A stretch of DNA of 64,000 bases from contig JAODBO010000144.1 in the NCBI GenBank assembly GCA_025464005.1, forward strand, positions 1-64,000. The letters run 5' to 3'. A program made the position numbers and the translations under genes. The notes beneath the pieces were generated by a model. It did no database searches, was not told where the DNA came from, and was given only the letters and a program-made list of their open reading frames with translations. Shown one piece after another: positions 1-8,268 of this stretch. This DNA comes from Acidimicrobiaceae bacterium. GTDB lineage: Bacteria > Actinomycetota > Acidimicrobiia > Acidimicrobiales > Bog-793. Positions within the stretch are counted from its first letter, which is position 1, and the number at the start of each line of letters is the position of its first letter.

Positions 1-17
1 GCTAGTGGTCCCGCGCG

Positions 18-368
18 TTAGTTCGTCGGTGTATCCGGAAGCCATGCGGATGGGTCGTTGAGGTAGAGGCCGCAGGCACAGTCGAGGGCCTCTTCGGCGC
101 TTCCCGCGGTCACACCGCTTGGGAGGAAGGAGTCCTCGTAGTCGTCGTGGCTGGCCCGATAGAGGGCAAATCCCCAGGTGTGGGCCGAACCGCCGTAGCG
201 CAGCCGGCACAGCTTGATCACGGTCCCATCCGCGTAGCGTCCGTCGACGTAGGCGAAGTTCGCCCGGAAGCGGACCTCGACGCGGGCGAGATCCGGCCAG
301 TGGGTGCGTGCGTGGCTGTTGAGGCGGGAGGTGAGGCTGTCCTTGGTCGATCCGGGGGGCGCCTTCAT
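18..368 (-). CDS. Small hypothetical protein inside the IS630 element
   Basis: A 116-residue protein starting with ATG 28 bases after the transposase stop and ending just inside the left inverted repeat, so it belongs to the mobile unit. No signal peptide or membrane segment is visible. The sequence is basic at the N-terminus, then rich in aromatic residues (WGFALYRASHDDYEDSF), and ends in an acidic tail with a CAC pair. I do not recognise a characterised family. Its placement suggests a passenger or accessory protein co-transcribed with the transposase; this is inference. Confidence 0.6.
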   Translation of the reverse strand: MKAPPGSTKDSLTSRLNSHARTHWPDLARVEVRFRANFAYVDGRYADGTVIKLCRLRYGGSAHTWGFALYRASHDDYEDSFLPSGVTAGSAEEALDCACGLYLNDPSAWLPDTPTN

Positions 369-396
369 CGCGCCCCATCTTGGCCTGTCTGATCGC

Positions 397-1548
397 TCAG
401 GCGGCGAGCAGGACCTCCCGGGGCCGGTGGGCCTCGAGGCGTTCGAGCATGGCGGCGAGATCGCCGCTCGTGAAGCGCCAGTCGAAGGGGCGCGCCGTTG
501 CGTTGTAGCGGTCCTCGAAGCGCTCGAGACGGTCTGCCAGGGCGGCGAGGTCGGCGAAGTCGGCCGGCTTGACCACCTTGCGCTGGATGACAGAGAAGAC
601 GACCTCGATCTGGTTCAGCCAGGAGGCGTGGACGGGCAGGTGGATGAGGCGGGCATTCGGCCAAGAAGCGGCCATCCGATCGATCGATCGCTGCCCGTTG
701 TGCGACGATCCGTTGTCGACGATCCAGTAGACGTTTCGGGCGCTCGCGTAGGGTTCGAGGGTCATGACGCGCTCCACGAGCGCCATGAACGGCGCGATCC
801 CGGTCTTCTCGGCGACACTGCCGATGAGGCGTGCGCCGTGGACGTCATAGGCGCCCATGTAGGCAAGCGTGCCACCCCGCTTGTACTCGAACTCGACTCG
901 GCGGGGACGCCCCGCGCCCGGTGGAAGGTCGGGATGGCAGCGGGCGAGCGCCTGAAGCTGGGATTTCTCGTCCGCCGAGATCACGTAGTCGTCCGGGCCG
1001 AGCGGGACGCCGTCAAGCACGCGCGCATACAGGTCGAGAACCCGAGCCGCCTTTGCCGCAAAGTCCGGGTCGCGAGGAAAGATCCACGACCGGTAGCGCC
1101 AGGGCTTGATCGCATCGCCATGCAGCCAGCGACGCACTGTCGAGGATGAGATCGCCTCGACGAGCCCCTCAACGACCGCCTGAGAAGCGAGCTCGAGGGA
1201 GCTCCACCTCGACAACGGGACCTCGCGGCCCTCGGGCGGCTCGCACGCCATGGCTTTGATCCCGGCCACCACCTCGGATCCGAACACCCGCGGCCGCCCA
1301 CATCGCGGGCGGTCCTTCAGTCCGACGATGCCCTGTTGGCAGAAGCGCTTTCGCCACTTCGAAGCCGCGTCGACACAGACCCCGACCTGCCGGGCGATGT
1401 CGACGTTCCGAGCGCCCTCGGAGCCAAGTAGCACGATCCGCGCCCGGACGACCTGGGCGTGCGGCAACGAACGCGACGATGCCCGCTCCTCGAGTCTGGT
1501 CCGGTCCTCGACCGACAATCGGACCTCGAACGGCGACCGGCGAGACAC
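397..1548 (-). CDS. IS630-family DDE transposase
   Basis: A 383-residue transposase that cuts and joins DNA for the surrounding element. The N-terminal third holds paired helix-turn-helix segments (a VDIARQVG-type helix near residue 50 and a WLH/WRY segment near 150). The catalytic core follows, with the first Asp in VISADEKSQ, the second in WIVDNGSSH and the Glu in ASWLNQIE; 36 residues separate the second Asp and the Glu, normal for IS630. No frameshift or stop is seen, so it may be active. The start is GTG at 1548, just inside the right inverted repeat. Confidence 0.93.
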   Translation of the reverse strand: MSRRSPFEVRLSVEDRTRLEERASSRSLPHAQVVRARIVLLGSEGARNVDIARQVGVCVDAASKWRKRFCQQGIVGLKDRPRCGRPRVFGSEVVAGIKAMACEPPEGREVPLSRWSSLELASQAVVEGLVEAISSSTVRRWLHGDAIKPWRYRSWIFPRDPDFAAKAARVLDLYARVLDGVPLGPDDYVISADEKSQLQALARCHPDLPPGAGRPRRVEFEYKRGGTLAYMGAYDVHGARLIGSVAEKTGIAPFMALVERVMTLEPYASARNVYWIVDNGSSHNGQRSIDRMAASWPNARLIHLPVHASWLNQIEVVFSVIQRKVVKPADFADLAALADRLERFEDRYNATARPFDWRFTSGDLAAMLERLEAHRPREVLLAA

Positions 1549-1636
1549 CTCGGGACCTCCGCATCGGGCTGTTGGCGCGGGAACAGCCTCGCGGTGAACT
1601 TACACCTTTGTACTTATCGGCAGCACCACTAGCCGA

Positions 1637-2254
1637 TCAGCGCGAGACGGTCGTGTGCTTGAACTCGTTCAGCTCCGGGGCTCCCGTGAGCAGCTCGATG
1701 ATTCGGCCGATCGTGCGGCCGGCGAGTTCGGCGTCCCCCTCGGGCCGCGTCATGACCCGTACGAATGCAGCCTCGTCGCCGATGACGAACGTCGGCACGC
1801 CGAACGCTGAGTGCTCCGCGACCGATGCTTCATGCTCCTTGCGGAATGTCTCGAACGGCCAACCGTCGGCGAGCTCGGCGTATACGGCGTCAGGGTCGAC
1901 GCCGCCACGCTCGAGCGCAGCCCGTATGACCTCGTCACTGCGCAGGTCGCCGCCCTCGTCGTGGCGCGCACGAAAGAGCTCGAGGTGGACGTCGCGAAAG
2001 TGCGCCGGAAAGCGGTCCCGCACGACGATCCCGGCGGCCACCGCGGTGAGCTCGGGACGCTTGGCAGGCTGGTCCCATACGGGGGCCTCCCCGTCCTCGA
2101 CGTGCGTCTGGCTGAGCGAGAACGAGAGGAACGTCACGACCCACGGTGCCCCCGCTTCCAGTCCGGCGAGGACGTGCTCGTTCGCGTTGCGGGCGAACGG
2201 GCACCGGTAGTCGAAGTTGACCGAGAACGTTGCTGGTTGGGCGATCAGGCTCAT
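1637..2254 (-). CDS. DsbA-family thioredoxin-fold oxidoreductase
   Basis: A 205-residue cytosolic protein of the DsbA / 2-hydroxychromene-2-carboxylate isomerase superfamily. The N-terminus reads VNFDYRCPFARNANEH, with the active-site region reduced to one cysteine (CPFA rather than CxxC). An alpha-helical insert follows, then the FGVPTFVIGDEAAFVR strand with its cis-Pro (GVPT). The C-terminal part is a normal helical end. A single-Cys site suggests isomerase or glutathione/mycothiol-type chemistry rather than disulfide exchange. The start ATG has a GGGAAG-like ribosome site. The stop lies 4 bases from the IS630 right end, so the reading frame is intact but downstream transcription is probably altered. 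Confidence 0.75.
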   Translation of the reverse strand: MSLIAQPATFSVNFDYRCPFARNANEHVLAGLEAGAPWVVTFLSFSLSQTHVEDGEAPVWDQPAKRPELTAVAAGIVVRDRFPAHFRDVHLELFRARHDEGGDLRSDEVIRAALERGGVDPDAVYAELADGWPFETFRKEHEASVAEHSAFGVPTFVIGDEAAFVRVMTRPEGDAELAGRTIGRIIELLTGAPELNEFKHTTVSR

Positions 2255-2475
2255 GTTCTTCCCAACGCCTGGTCGGCGCCGTTGATTCCGCCCGGACGGG
2301 CTGTCAGGCCCTTCGATTAGCCGCGTGAGGTGCCAAGCGCCGCCGCTCGCGGTCGTGGACGGTACGATCCCACGATGACCAGCTCCGTGGTCCTCGAGAG
2401 GCGGTCCCGCTGACGACCTCTGGGCGTTCTCCCTGGGACGACCAGGCAGGGTGGCACGACGAGCGCACGCCGGTC

Positions 2476-3066
2476 GTGCGCAAGGCGGAACTCGCGGACG
2501 TGAGCGTCGTCGCGGCGGCGCTCGGTCGCGCGTTCGCCGACGATCCCGTGGCCTCGTACATCTTCCCCGACTCGTACCGGCGCGAGGCTCGGCTGCGACG
2601 GTTCTTCACCATGCAGCTGCGCCACAACTACCTGCCTCGCGGCGAGGTCTACACGGCCGACGACGGGAGCGCCGCGGCGCTCTGGATGCCGCCGGCTCCA
2701 AAGGACGTGGGCGTCGTCGACCTGCTCGCTCACGTGCCGTTGCTGCCCCTGCTCGCGGGGAGGTTCCTCGCCACCCGCCAGCTCTCCCTCATGCTCGCGT
2801 CGCACCATCCGCGCGCGAGCCACTACTACCTGGGGACGATCGGCACCGACCCGGCGCATCAGCGTCGGGGTGTCGGCTCGGCGCTGCTGGCACCCGTGCT
2901 CGCCCGGTGCGACACCCGGCAGCTACCCGCGTACCTCGAGTGCTCGAGGCGGGAGAACGTCGCCTTCTACGACCACCATGGGTTCGCCGTGACCGGCGAG
3001 GTCGCGGCACCTGGCGGAGGCCCCCCGCTCTGGCTCATGTGGCGGGAGCCGCTCGTCGCGAGGTGA
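2476..3066 (+). CDS. GNAT-family N-acetyltransferase
   Basis: A 196-residue acetyl-CoA-dependent acetyltransferase. The acetyl-CoA binding motif A is seen as IGTDPAHQRRGVGSALL around residues 121-138, preceded by the usual beta strand (HYYLGTIG). The C-terminal motif (AYLECSRRENVAFYDHHGF) is the typical GNAT motif B. The GTG at 2476 is the first in-frame start that gives a normal N-terminus (VRKAELADVSVVAAALGRAF). The substrate cannot be deduced. It converges on the LysR gene. Confidence 0.85.
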   Translation: MRKAELADVSVVAAALGRAFADDPVASYIFPDSYRREARLRRFFTMQLRHNYLPRGEVYTADDGSAAALWMPPAPKDVGVVDLLAHVPLLPLLAGRFLATRQLSLMLASHHPRASHYYLGTIGTDPAHQRRGVGSALLAPVLARCDTRQLPAYLECSRRENVAFYDHHGFAVTGEVAAPGGGPPLWLMWREPLVAR

Positions 3067-3101
3067 GCGACCTGGCTACGTCGCGAGGTGAGCGAGCTGA
3101 G

Positions 3102-4112
3102 CTACGTCGCGGCGCTCCCGGACCGGGTGCCCGCGGATTGGCCGGAAGGACTCACGACAGCAGGCCGACCGGGTTGGGTCGTGATGGCCGCGCCGGGCGG
3201 CATCACCACCGGCCGGACGCCGTTCGGTGTGCGGCTCTCGTCGAGCACGACCTCGGAGAGGATGTCGAGCACAGCTCGCACCGGTGCGCCCGGCAGGCCG
3301 CGGCGGCGCTGAGCAACGCCGACGAGCCGCGGCTGGAGCCCCCGCACCGGCACGAGCACCCATGAGTCCTCGAGGAAGGAGGGGAGCGCGCCCGCCGGCA
3401 GGATCGAGAATCCAGAACCCTCGAACGTGAGCGTGGCAATGAGGCGCAAGCTGTCCATCTCGGCGCGTGGCCGCAGCGCCACGCCGGCGGCCCGCGCGAC
3501 CGCGTCCAGCTCGTTGCGGTACGCGCTCCCGGGCAGCGGCAGCATCAACGGGAGCTCCGTCAGGAGCGCCGGGTCGACGGGATTGCCGGTGTCGAGGGGA
3601 TGGCCACGCGGGACAACGAGGCCGAGGTCCTCCTCGAAGAGCGGAATCGTGCGGACCTCGGATCCCGAGGTCGGCAACGTGAGCACTGCCAGGTCGACCT
3701 GGCCGAGGGCGAGCTGGGCGTCGAGCCCGAAAGCGGTCGCCTCGACGAACACGAGATGCAGCAGCGGATGGCGGCTCGGCACGATGTCGAGCAGCTGCGG
3801 CACGATCCAGCGGGCCGCCGTCCCGATGGCGCCGAGCCGGACGGTCCCGACGACCTCGTGGCTGAGGGCCGTGACGTCCGAGGTGATGGCGTCGAGCTCG
3901 CCGATTACCCGCCGGGCCCGGTCGACGACGAGCTGCCCCGCCTCGGTGAGCTCGCCCGTGCTTCGGTCGACGAGCGCCGTGCCGAGCTCGCGCTCCAGCT
4001 TCTTCACGTGCGTCGAGACGTTCGACTGGACAGTGGCGAGCGCATCGGCAGCGGCGGAGAAGGAGCCGTGCTCCGAGATGGCGACGATGGCGTTCAGCTG
4101 CCGGAGGTCCAT
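3102..4112 (-). CDS. LysR-family transcriptional regulator
   Basis: A 336-residue LTTR. The winged helix-turn-helix is at residues 1-60 (LRQLNAIVAISEHGSFSAAA then VQSNVSTHVKKLERELG). A periplasmic-binding-like effector domain follows from about residue 90 (GTVRLGAIGTAARWIVPQLL) to about 300. About 35 residues of unusual C-terminal extension follow. The ATG is preceded at 8 bases by TATCAT, which may be a -10 box and would give a very short leader. No clear target gene is adjacent: upstream is the terminator-like hairpin of the lipid operon. Confidence 0.9.
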   Translation of the reverse strand: MDLRQLNAIVAISEHGSFSAAADALATVQSNVSTHVKKLERELGTALVDRSTGELTEAGQLVVDRARRVIGELDAITSDVTALSHEVVGTVRLGAIGTAARWIVPQLLDIVPSRHPLLHLVFVEATAFGLDAQLALGQVDLAVLTLPTSGSEVRTIPLFEEDLGLVVPRGHPLDTGNPVDPALLTELPLMLPLPGSAYRNELDAVARAAGVALRPRAEMDSLRLIATLTFEGSGFSILPAGALPSFLEDSWVLVPVRGLQPRLVGVAQRRRGLPGAPVRAVLDILSEVVLDESRTPNGVRPVVMPPGAAITTQPGRPAVVSPSGQSAGTRSGSAAT

Positions 4113-4232
4113 CGCTAAAGATGATAGCAGGTATCTAATAAAGCTGTTTGACCGATGGGCGTACCGGGCGCATACTGAAGCCAGACCTCAGGGACATATC
4201 GGATCCCCCCTCCGGTACCTGATGAGTCTAGT

Positions 4233-4267
4233 AAGAGCGGGCCGGTACCCCCCACCGGCCCGTTCTT
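4233..4267. terminator. Hairpin between LysR gene and the lipid operon
   Basis: The arms AAGAGCGGGCCGGT (4233-4246) and ACCGGCCCGTTCTT (4254-4267) pair over 14 bp with one mismatch around a 7-base loop. It lies after the last gene of the minus-strand lipid operon, which ends at 4321, and behind the divergent LysR start. There is no long T run, so it is a strong stem but an imperfect intrinsic terminator. Confidence 0.6.
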
Positions 4268-4320
4268 CGCGTCCGGGCTCGGATTCGAGCCAGAGCCGAC
4301 CCGCCGAAGCTCGGCCAGCC

Positions 4321-5334
4321 TCACCAGGGTTTCGTCGGTCCCTTCGTCTCGCGGACCGGTCGGTTGCGCTGGCTGTCGGGAAGCGACCACGCTCGACGCC
4401 ACGGGGACGCCTCGGGACCGCGGGGATCCGGGGTCCGCCCGGTAGCGGCTCGCCTCCGGGCGGACCACCAGTCCGTCTTCGCCTCGTCCGCCAACGCCGC
4501 GACCGCCTGCTCGACTCTGGCGGAGAACCGGCGAGCGTCCTCGTCCCGTCCGCCGGCGGCAGCATCCTCCCCGGAGAGAGGGCGTAGCGGCGCGCCGAAT
4601 CGGACCTCGACCTCTCCCGGCCGTAGCCTGCTGCCGCCCTTCGGAAAGATCGGTCGGACTCCATGCAGGTGGACAGGCACGACCGGCACGTCGCAGCGTT
4701 TGGCCAGATAGGCGGCACCGCCGCGGAACTCCTGTCCCCAGCCGTCCTCGGTCCGGCCTCCTTCGGGGAAGATCACCAGGCTCCACCCGTCCTCGATCAG
4801 TTCGGCGGCGAGGTCGGCGCTGCGCCGATTGACCTTGGAGCGCTCCATCGGGATCGTCCCGAGGGTGAGCGACCAGAGGTCGCCCTTCCAGCGGCGGTCG
4901 AAGAAGTAGTCCGCGGCCGCCGCCACGACGGTGTGATGGCGATAGCGCGTCGGGAGCGACGACAGCACGATCGCCGTGTCGAGATGGCTCGAGTGGTTGG
5001 CAGCGAAGATCACGGGACCGACGATCGGCTCGAGGAGCTCGGCGCCGATGACTCTCGGCGCGGCGACGGCGCGGATGAACGGGCGCGTGAGGTTGTCGAC
5101 GATCATCGCCCTCGCGAGGCGCGCCGCGGGCGTCCTCGACCAGCTCGTGTCGTAGTCGACGCCGACGTTGCGGCGCGGCACGGGACGTTCGATGGTGCCC
5201 GGCCACGTCGGCGTCTTGAGCGCCTCGAACGGGCGAAGCGGCGCCTTCGCTATCGACACGAGCGTGGCCTTCTGCGCCTTGAGCTTGGACGCCACGGAGC
5301 GCACGGCGGAGGGGCGCGGCGGCGACTCGCTCAC
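4321..5334 (-). CDS. 1-acyl-sn-glycerol-3-phosphate acyltransferase family (PlsC-like)
   Basis: A 337-residue acyltransferase that would acylate a lysophospholipid or another alcohol acceptor at the membrane. The catalytic NHSSHLD (HX4D) motif lies near residue 125, and the phosphate-binding FPEGGRTEDG block lies about 75 residues later, both canonical. The GTG at 5334 is chosen because it overlaps the stop of the LarA-like gene by 4 bp (GTGA). Upstream in-frame codons run through that gene and read as shadow sequence. It is the last gene of the five-gene operon. The C-terminal 100 residues are Arg/Ala rich and less conserved. Confidence 0.88.
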   Translation of the reverse strand: MSESPPRPSAVRSVASKLKAQKATLVSIAKAPLRPFEALKTPTWPGTIERPVPRRNVGVDYDTSWSRTPAARLARAMIVDNLTRPFIRAVAAPRVIGAELLEPIVGPVIFAANHSSHLDTAIVLSSLPTRYRHHTVVAAAADYFFDRRWKGDLWSLTLGTIPMERSKVNRRSADLAAELIEDGWSLVIFPEGGRTEDGWGQEFRGGAAYLAKRCDVPVVPVHLHGVRPIFPKGGSRLRPGEVEVRFGAPLRPLSGEDAAAGGRDEDARRFSARVEQAVAALADEAKTDWWSARRRAATGRTPDPRGPEASPWRRAWSLPDSQRNRPVRETKGPTKPW

Positions 5335-6920
5335 CGGACGTCGGAGATGAACAGTGGCGGGTTGTGCACGTGGGTGATCGTCGGGTCCCGGCCGACGACG
5401 TCCTCGGCCATCTCGAGGGCATCGGCGAGGGTCGAGGCGGGCTTGAATCCGAGCCGGCGCACGGCCGCGCGGTCGCCTCCCACGATGATCACCTGTCCGA
5501 GGTGCTGCAACGCGTGCGCGCACCAGTACCACATGTAGAAGGGGTGAACCCCGTGGTAGGCGTAGGAGGTGCGGTAGAGGTGGATGTACCACGGGTCCGT
5601 CGCGAACGACTCCTCGAACTTCGCCTCGATCTCGATCGGATCGGTCGTCTCGGCGAGCACCTGCTCGAAGAAGTCGATGTAGCTCGGGTGGTGCACCGGG
5701 TTGAACGCCCATGGCGTCGGGTGCGACATGATGCACACCCCGCCCTCCCGCACGAGCGGCTTCCCCCGGTAGAGATTGAAGAAGTAGCCGAGGCCGAGGC
5801 AGGCGACGAGGATCGGGTTGAGGATCGAGTTGACGTTGTACGGGCTGATGTAGGGAAGGCCCATCGTCAAGATGTCCGCTTGGCCCTGCACTTCGACGAG
5901 CTGCTGGCGGTGGACGTTCGCGAGCGTCAGGTCGTGCACCGCCTCGACCTCGCCGGCCTGCACCGAGGTCAGCGCGTGCGGGGAGCGGATCGACTGGAAG
6001 ATCTGGCGGGCCATTGCCGGCGGCGTCCGGTCGAGCGCGGCGCGTGTCGTGTGGAAGGCGGCGCGGTCCTTGAGGGACCATTCCCACTCGCGCTTTTGCA
6101 AGAAGCCGAACTGCGAGGGGAAGGTGTCGAGGTTCAACGTCGTCTCGATCTGGAAGATCTTGACGCCCGCCTTGGCGATCAGCTGGCCCATGCGCCAGTT
6201 CGACGTGTGCAGCTCGCTGTTGTGGCGGTCCATGAACGAGCGGCTGTGCTGCATGGTGCGCACGTTGTGGTGATGGCGGATGCTCTTGTAGCTCGCGAGG
6301 CCGGTCGCCACCGACTTGTGCCCGCCGTCCATCGCGACGAGGTTGATGTTGACGTAGACGAGCACGTCGCTCTCGGCCGCCCGGCGGTTGATCTCGACGT
6401 CCTCGCCTTGCTCGGTCATGCCGAGATGCACGAGGCCCGACGGGTCCTCCGCGTCGTGCTGGAGCAGCAGGCCGTGCGGCGCGAAGGCGTCGAACACCCT
6501 CGACCCGAGGGCATGGCGAAGCTCGTCGTCGGTCATCCGGCGGTGCAGCGCGAGCGCGGCGATGAGGACGACGTCGTCGACCCCTGCGGCCGCGGCAGTG
6601 TCGAGGACAGCCTCGATCACCCGCTGGCGGACGTCCGGAGGCCGCATCGGGGGAAGCGGCAGTGAGATGTCGTCGAAGGCGATAGTCAGCTTCGATCCGG
6701 GGTGCAGCAGCGCCGAGAGCGGCGCCGAGTCACCGACGGGGTGCTCGAGCGCTTGGCGGATCGCGGCCTCAGGGTCGGCGAGCGGCGCGACAGGCTCAGG
6801 CGGGTAGATGACCCGGCTCCCGACCGGCAGGCGCTCGAGCCGAAACCCTTCGCCGTGCCAGAACAGCGTCGGCGGCGTCGAGCGGTCGACCTCGAGGACG
6901 AACCCAGGTCTCGGACTCAC
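5331..6920 (-). CDS. LarA-like protein (DUF2088, nickel-pincer racemase fold)
   Basis: A 529-residue protein whose first 300 residues match the lactate racemase LarA fold. Visible landmarks are the FDDISLPLPPM segment near residue 80 (equivalent of the DxTR region), ALALHRRMTDDEL near 125 with a candidate catalytic His, and MDGGHKSVATGL followed by IRHHHN near 200-220. In LarA the equivalent Lys anchors the nickel pincer nucleotide and a following His is catalytic. The long C-terminal part (GLPYISPYNVNSILNP, MSHPTPWAFNP) resembles other large LarA homologues of unknown substrate. GTG start, 4-bp overlaps with genes on both sides. Cofactor use is inferred; LarB/C/E are not in the window. Confidence 0.8.
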   Translation of the reverse strand: MSPRPGFVLEVDRSTPPTLFWHGEGFRLERLPVGSRVIYPPEPVAPLADPEAAIRQALEHPVGDSAPLSALLHPGSKLTIAFDDISLPLPPMRPPDVRQRVIEAVLDTAAAAGVDDVVLIAALALHRRMTDDELRHALGSRVFDAFAPHGLLLQHDAEDPSGLVHLGMTEQGEDVEINRRAAESDVLVYVNINLVAMDGGHKSVATGLASYKSIRHHHNVRTMQHSRSFMDRHNSELHTSNWRMGQLIAKAGVKIFQIETTLNLDTFPSQFGFLQKREWEWSLKDRAAFHTTRAALDRTPPAMARQIFQSIRSPHALTSVQAGEVEAVHDLTLANVHRQQLVEVQGQADILTMGLPYISPYNVNSILNPILVACLGLGYFFNLYRGKPLVREGGVCIMSHPTPWAFNPVHHPSYIDFFEQVLAETTDPIEIEAKFEESFATDPWYIHLYRTSYAYHGVHPFYMWYWCAHALQHLGQVIIVGGDRAAVRRLGFKPASTLADALEMAEDVVGRDPTITHVHNPPLFISDVR

Positions 6921-8266
6921 TCGTGCGCCTCCACTTGCTTGGTGATCTTGCGTGGCTCCGACAACTTCGATGACTCTGTGACCCTCGGCGTGCGTTTCGG
7001 CGGCGTGCTCTCGGGGGCGGCGTTTTGCGAGACCGTGTCGGCGGCCCGGGCGGTGCGCCAGCTCGCCTTCTCCGCGCGGTGCAAGTCGAACACGACCTTT
7101 ACGGCGCCGCGACGTCCGGCGCTCGCTGCATGGCGAACGGCCTCTTCGTAGCGCTCAAGAGGGTAGCGGGCCGAGACGAGCCGCTCGAGCCGGGCGGCCG
7201 CTACGAGCTCGAAGGCGACGTCGAAGGTGGAGCGCAGTCCGTCCGGCGTCATCTCGCACCCGTAGGCGTAGGCGCCTACGAGGGTGATCTCGCGCTGCCA
7301 GAGGGGGGCGAGGTCGACCCGGACCGTTCCGGGCATGCCGACGAGCACCACTCGACCGCCGGGGCGCACGACGGCGAGCGAGGAGGCGATCGACGAGGAC
7401 GAGCCGACGCAGTCGAAGACGACGTCGGCGCCACCGGTGAGACGCTCGAGGCTGCCCTCGCGCGGTAGGGCGAGCGAGCCGGTGAGGCGCCGCACGGCGC
7501 GCTCGAGCTCGTCGGGCTTGACGACGTGGTCCGCGCCGAGCGCAGCGGCGAGCTCGCGCTGGACCGGGTGCTTCGCGACGGCGAGGAGCTCGGCCGGCAG
7601 CGTGAGATGGCGAAGAGCGGCGATCGTCGCCAGTCCGAGGGTGCCGCTGCCGAGCACGACGACACGTTCGCCCGGGACCACCGCGCCGAGAAGGGCCGCA
7701 TGGACCGCGCACGCCGTCGGCTCGACCATGACCGCGGCGTCGTCCGACAGCTCTTCGGGGACGGGGTGCAGCTGGGAGCCGTGCGCGACGAGCGACTCCG
7801 ACCAGCCTCCGCCGGTGTCGGCGCAGTAGCCGGTCTGCAGGCCAGGCTTGAGGTGGCCGTACGCAATCCGCTCGCACGCGCCCTTGCGCCCCGAGGAGCA
7901 GGCAGGGCAGCGCGGCTCGATGCCCCTGGCCTCGCAGCCGAGCACCGGCTCGAGCACGACGCGCACGCCGTCGAGCGGCCCCCCGTCGACGATGCCGACC
8001 ACCTCGTGGCCGAGGACGAACGGGAAGCTGACGATCGGTTCGAAGTAGCGCGAGCTCGCGCCGTCCACCGTCGCGAGGTCCGAGCCGCAAATGCCGGAGA
8101 GGATCGGGCGCACGCGATGCCAGTCCGGACCGGGCAGCGCGAGCGGGTCTCGTTCGGCCAGGCGGAGCGGACCGACGCCGATGCCGTTGCCCGACCCGAC
8201 GAGCGCCGAGGCGGCGCGTGCCGCCGCGAAACGGGCGACGCTCCGCTCTACGAGAAGTTCCTTCAC
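6917..8266 (-). CDS. Zinc-dependent alcohol dehydrogenase
   Basis: A 449-residue medium-chain dehydrogenase/reductase. The catalytic zinc region reads ILSGICGSDLATVDG then FVLGHEVVGIV, and EARGIEPRCPACSSGRKGACERI supplies the structural-zinc cysteines. The Rossmann motif is VVVLGSGTLGLATI. The start is GTG at 8266, 2 bases after the stop of the acyl reductase gene and preceded by GGGGAGG, an excellent ribosome site. Its position between an acyl-CoA reductase and a LarA-like enzyme suggests it works on a long-chain alcohol or 2-hydroxy intermediate. About 35 C-terminal residues (PESTPPKRTPRVTESS) form a polar tail beyond the usual fold. Confidence 0.88.
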   Translation of the reverse strand: MKELLVERSVARFAAARAASALVGSGNGIGVGPLRLAERDPLALPGPDWHRVRPILSGICGSDLATVDGASSRYFEPIVSFPFVLGHEVVGIVDGGPLDGVRVVLEPVLGCEARGIEPRCPACSSGRKGACERIAYGHLKPGLQTGYCADTGGGWSESLVAHGSQLHPVPEELSDDAAVMVEPTACAVHAALLGAVVPGERVVVLGSGTLGLATIAALRHLTLPAELLAVAKHPVQRELAAALGADHVVKPDELERAVRRLTGSLALPREGSLERLTGGADVVFDCVGSSSSIASSLAVVRPGGRVVLVGMPGTVRVDLAPLWQREITLVGAYAYGCEMTPDGLRSTFDVAFELVAAARLERLVSARYPLERYEEAVRHAASAGRRGAVKVVFDLHRAEKASWRTARAADTVSQNAAPESTPPKRTPRVTESSKLSEPRKITKQVEAHE

Positions 8267-8268
8267 GG

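Larger units (their letters stand above)
5..1629 (-). mobile_element. IS630-family insertion sequence with passenger ORF
   Basis: The unit is bounded by imperfect terminal inverted repeats. The left end starts GTGGTCCCGCGCG at 5 and the reverse complement of the right end starts GTGGTGCTGCC at 1629; 14 of the first 21 positions match. A TA dinucleotide flanks each end (3-4 and 1630-1631), as expected for IS630/mariner elements that duplicate TA. The symmetry extends to GCTA/TAGC at 1-4 and 1630-1633, so the exact ends are uncertain by a few bases and the window starts at the element edge. It contains an intact transposase and a second small ORF on the same strand. It sits only a few bases past the stop codon of the neighbouring thioredoxin-fold gene. 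Confidence 0.8.

Noticed and set aside
2363-2416. Leaderless 13-codon upstream ORF before the GNAT gene
   Set aside because: TACGAT lies 6 bases before an ATG, but there is no -35 box, the frame is not that of the acetyltransferase, and the peptide is meaningless.
4270-4310. Possible tRNA fragment (GGATTCGAGCC)
   Set aside because: A T-loop-like string is present, but no acceptor or anticodon arms can be paired around it.
5335-6087. N-terminal extension of the PlsC-like gene to 588 residues
   Set aside because: The added part reads through the LarA-like gene in another frame and is Arg/Pro/Gly-rich nonsense; the GTG at 5334 with a 4-bp overlap is far better.
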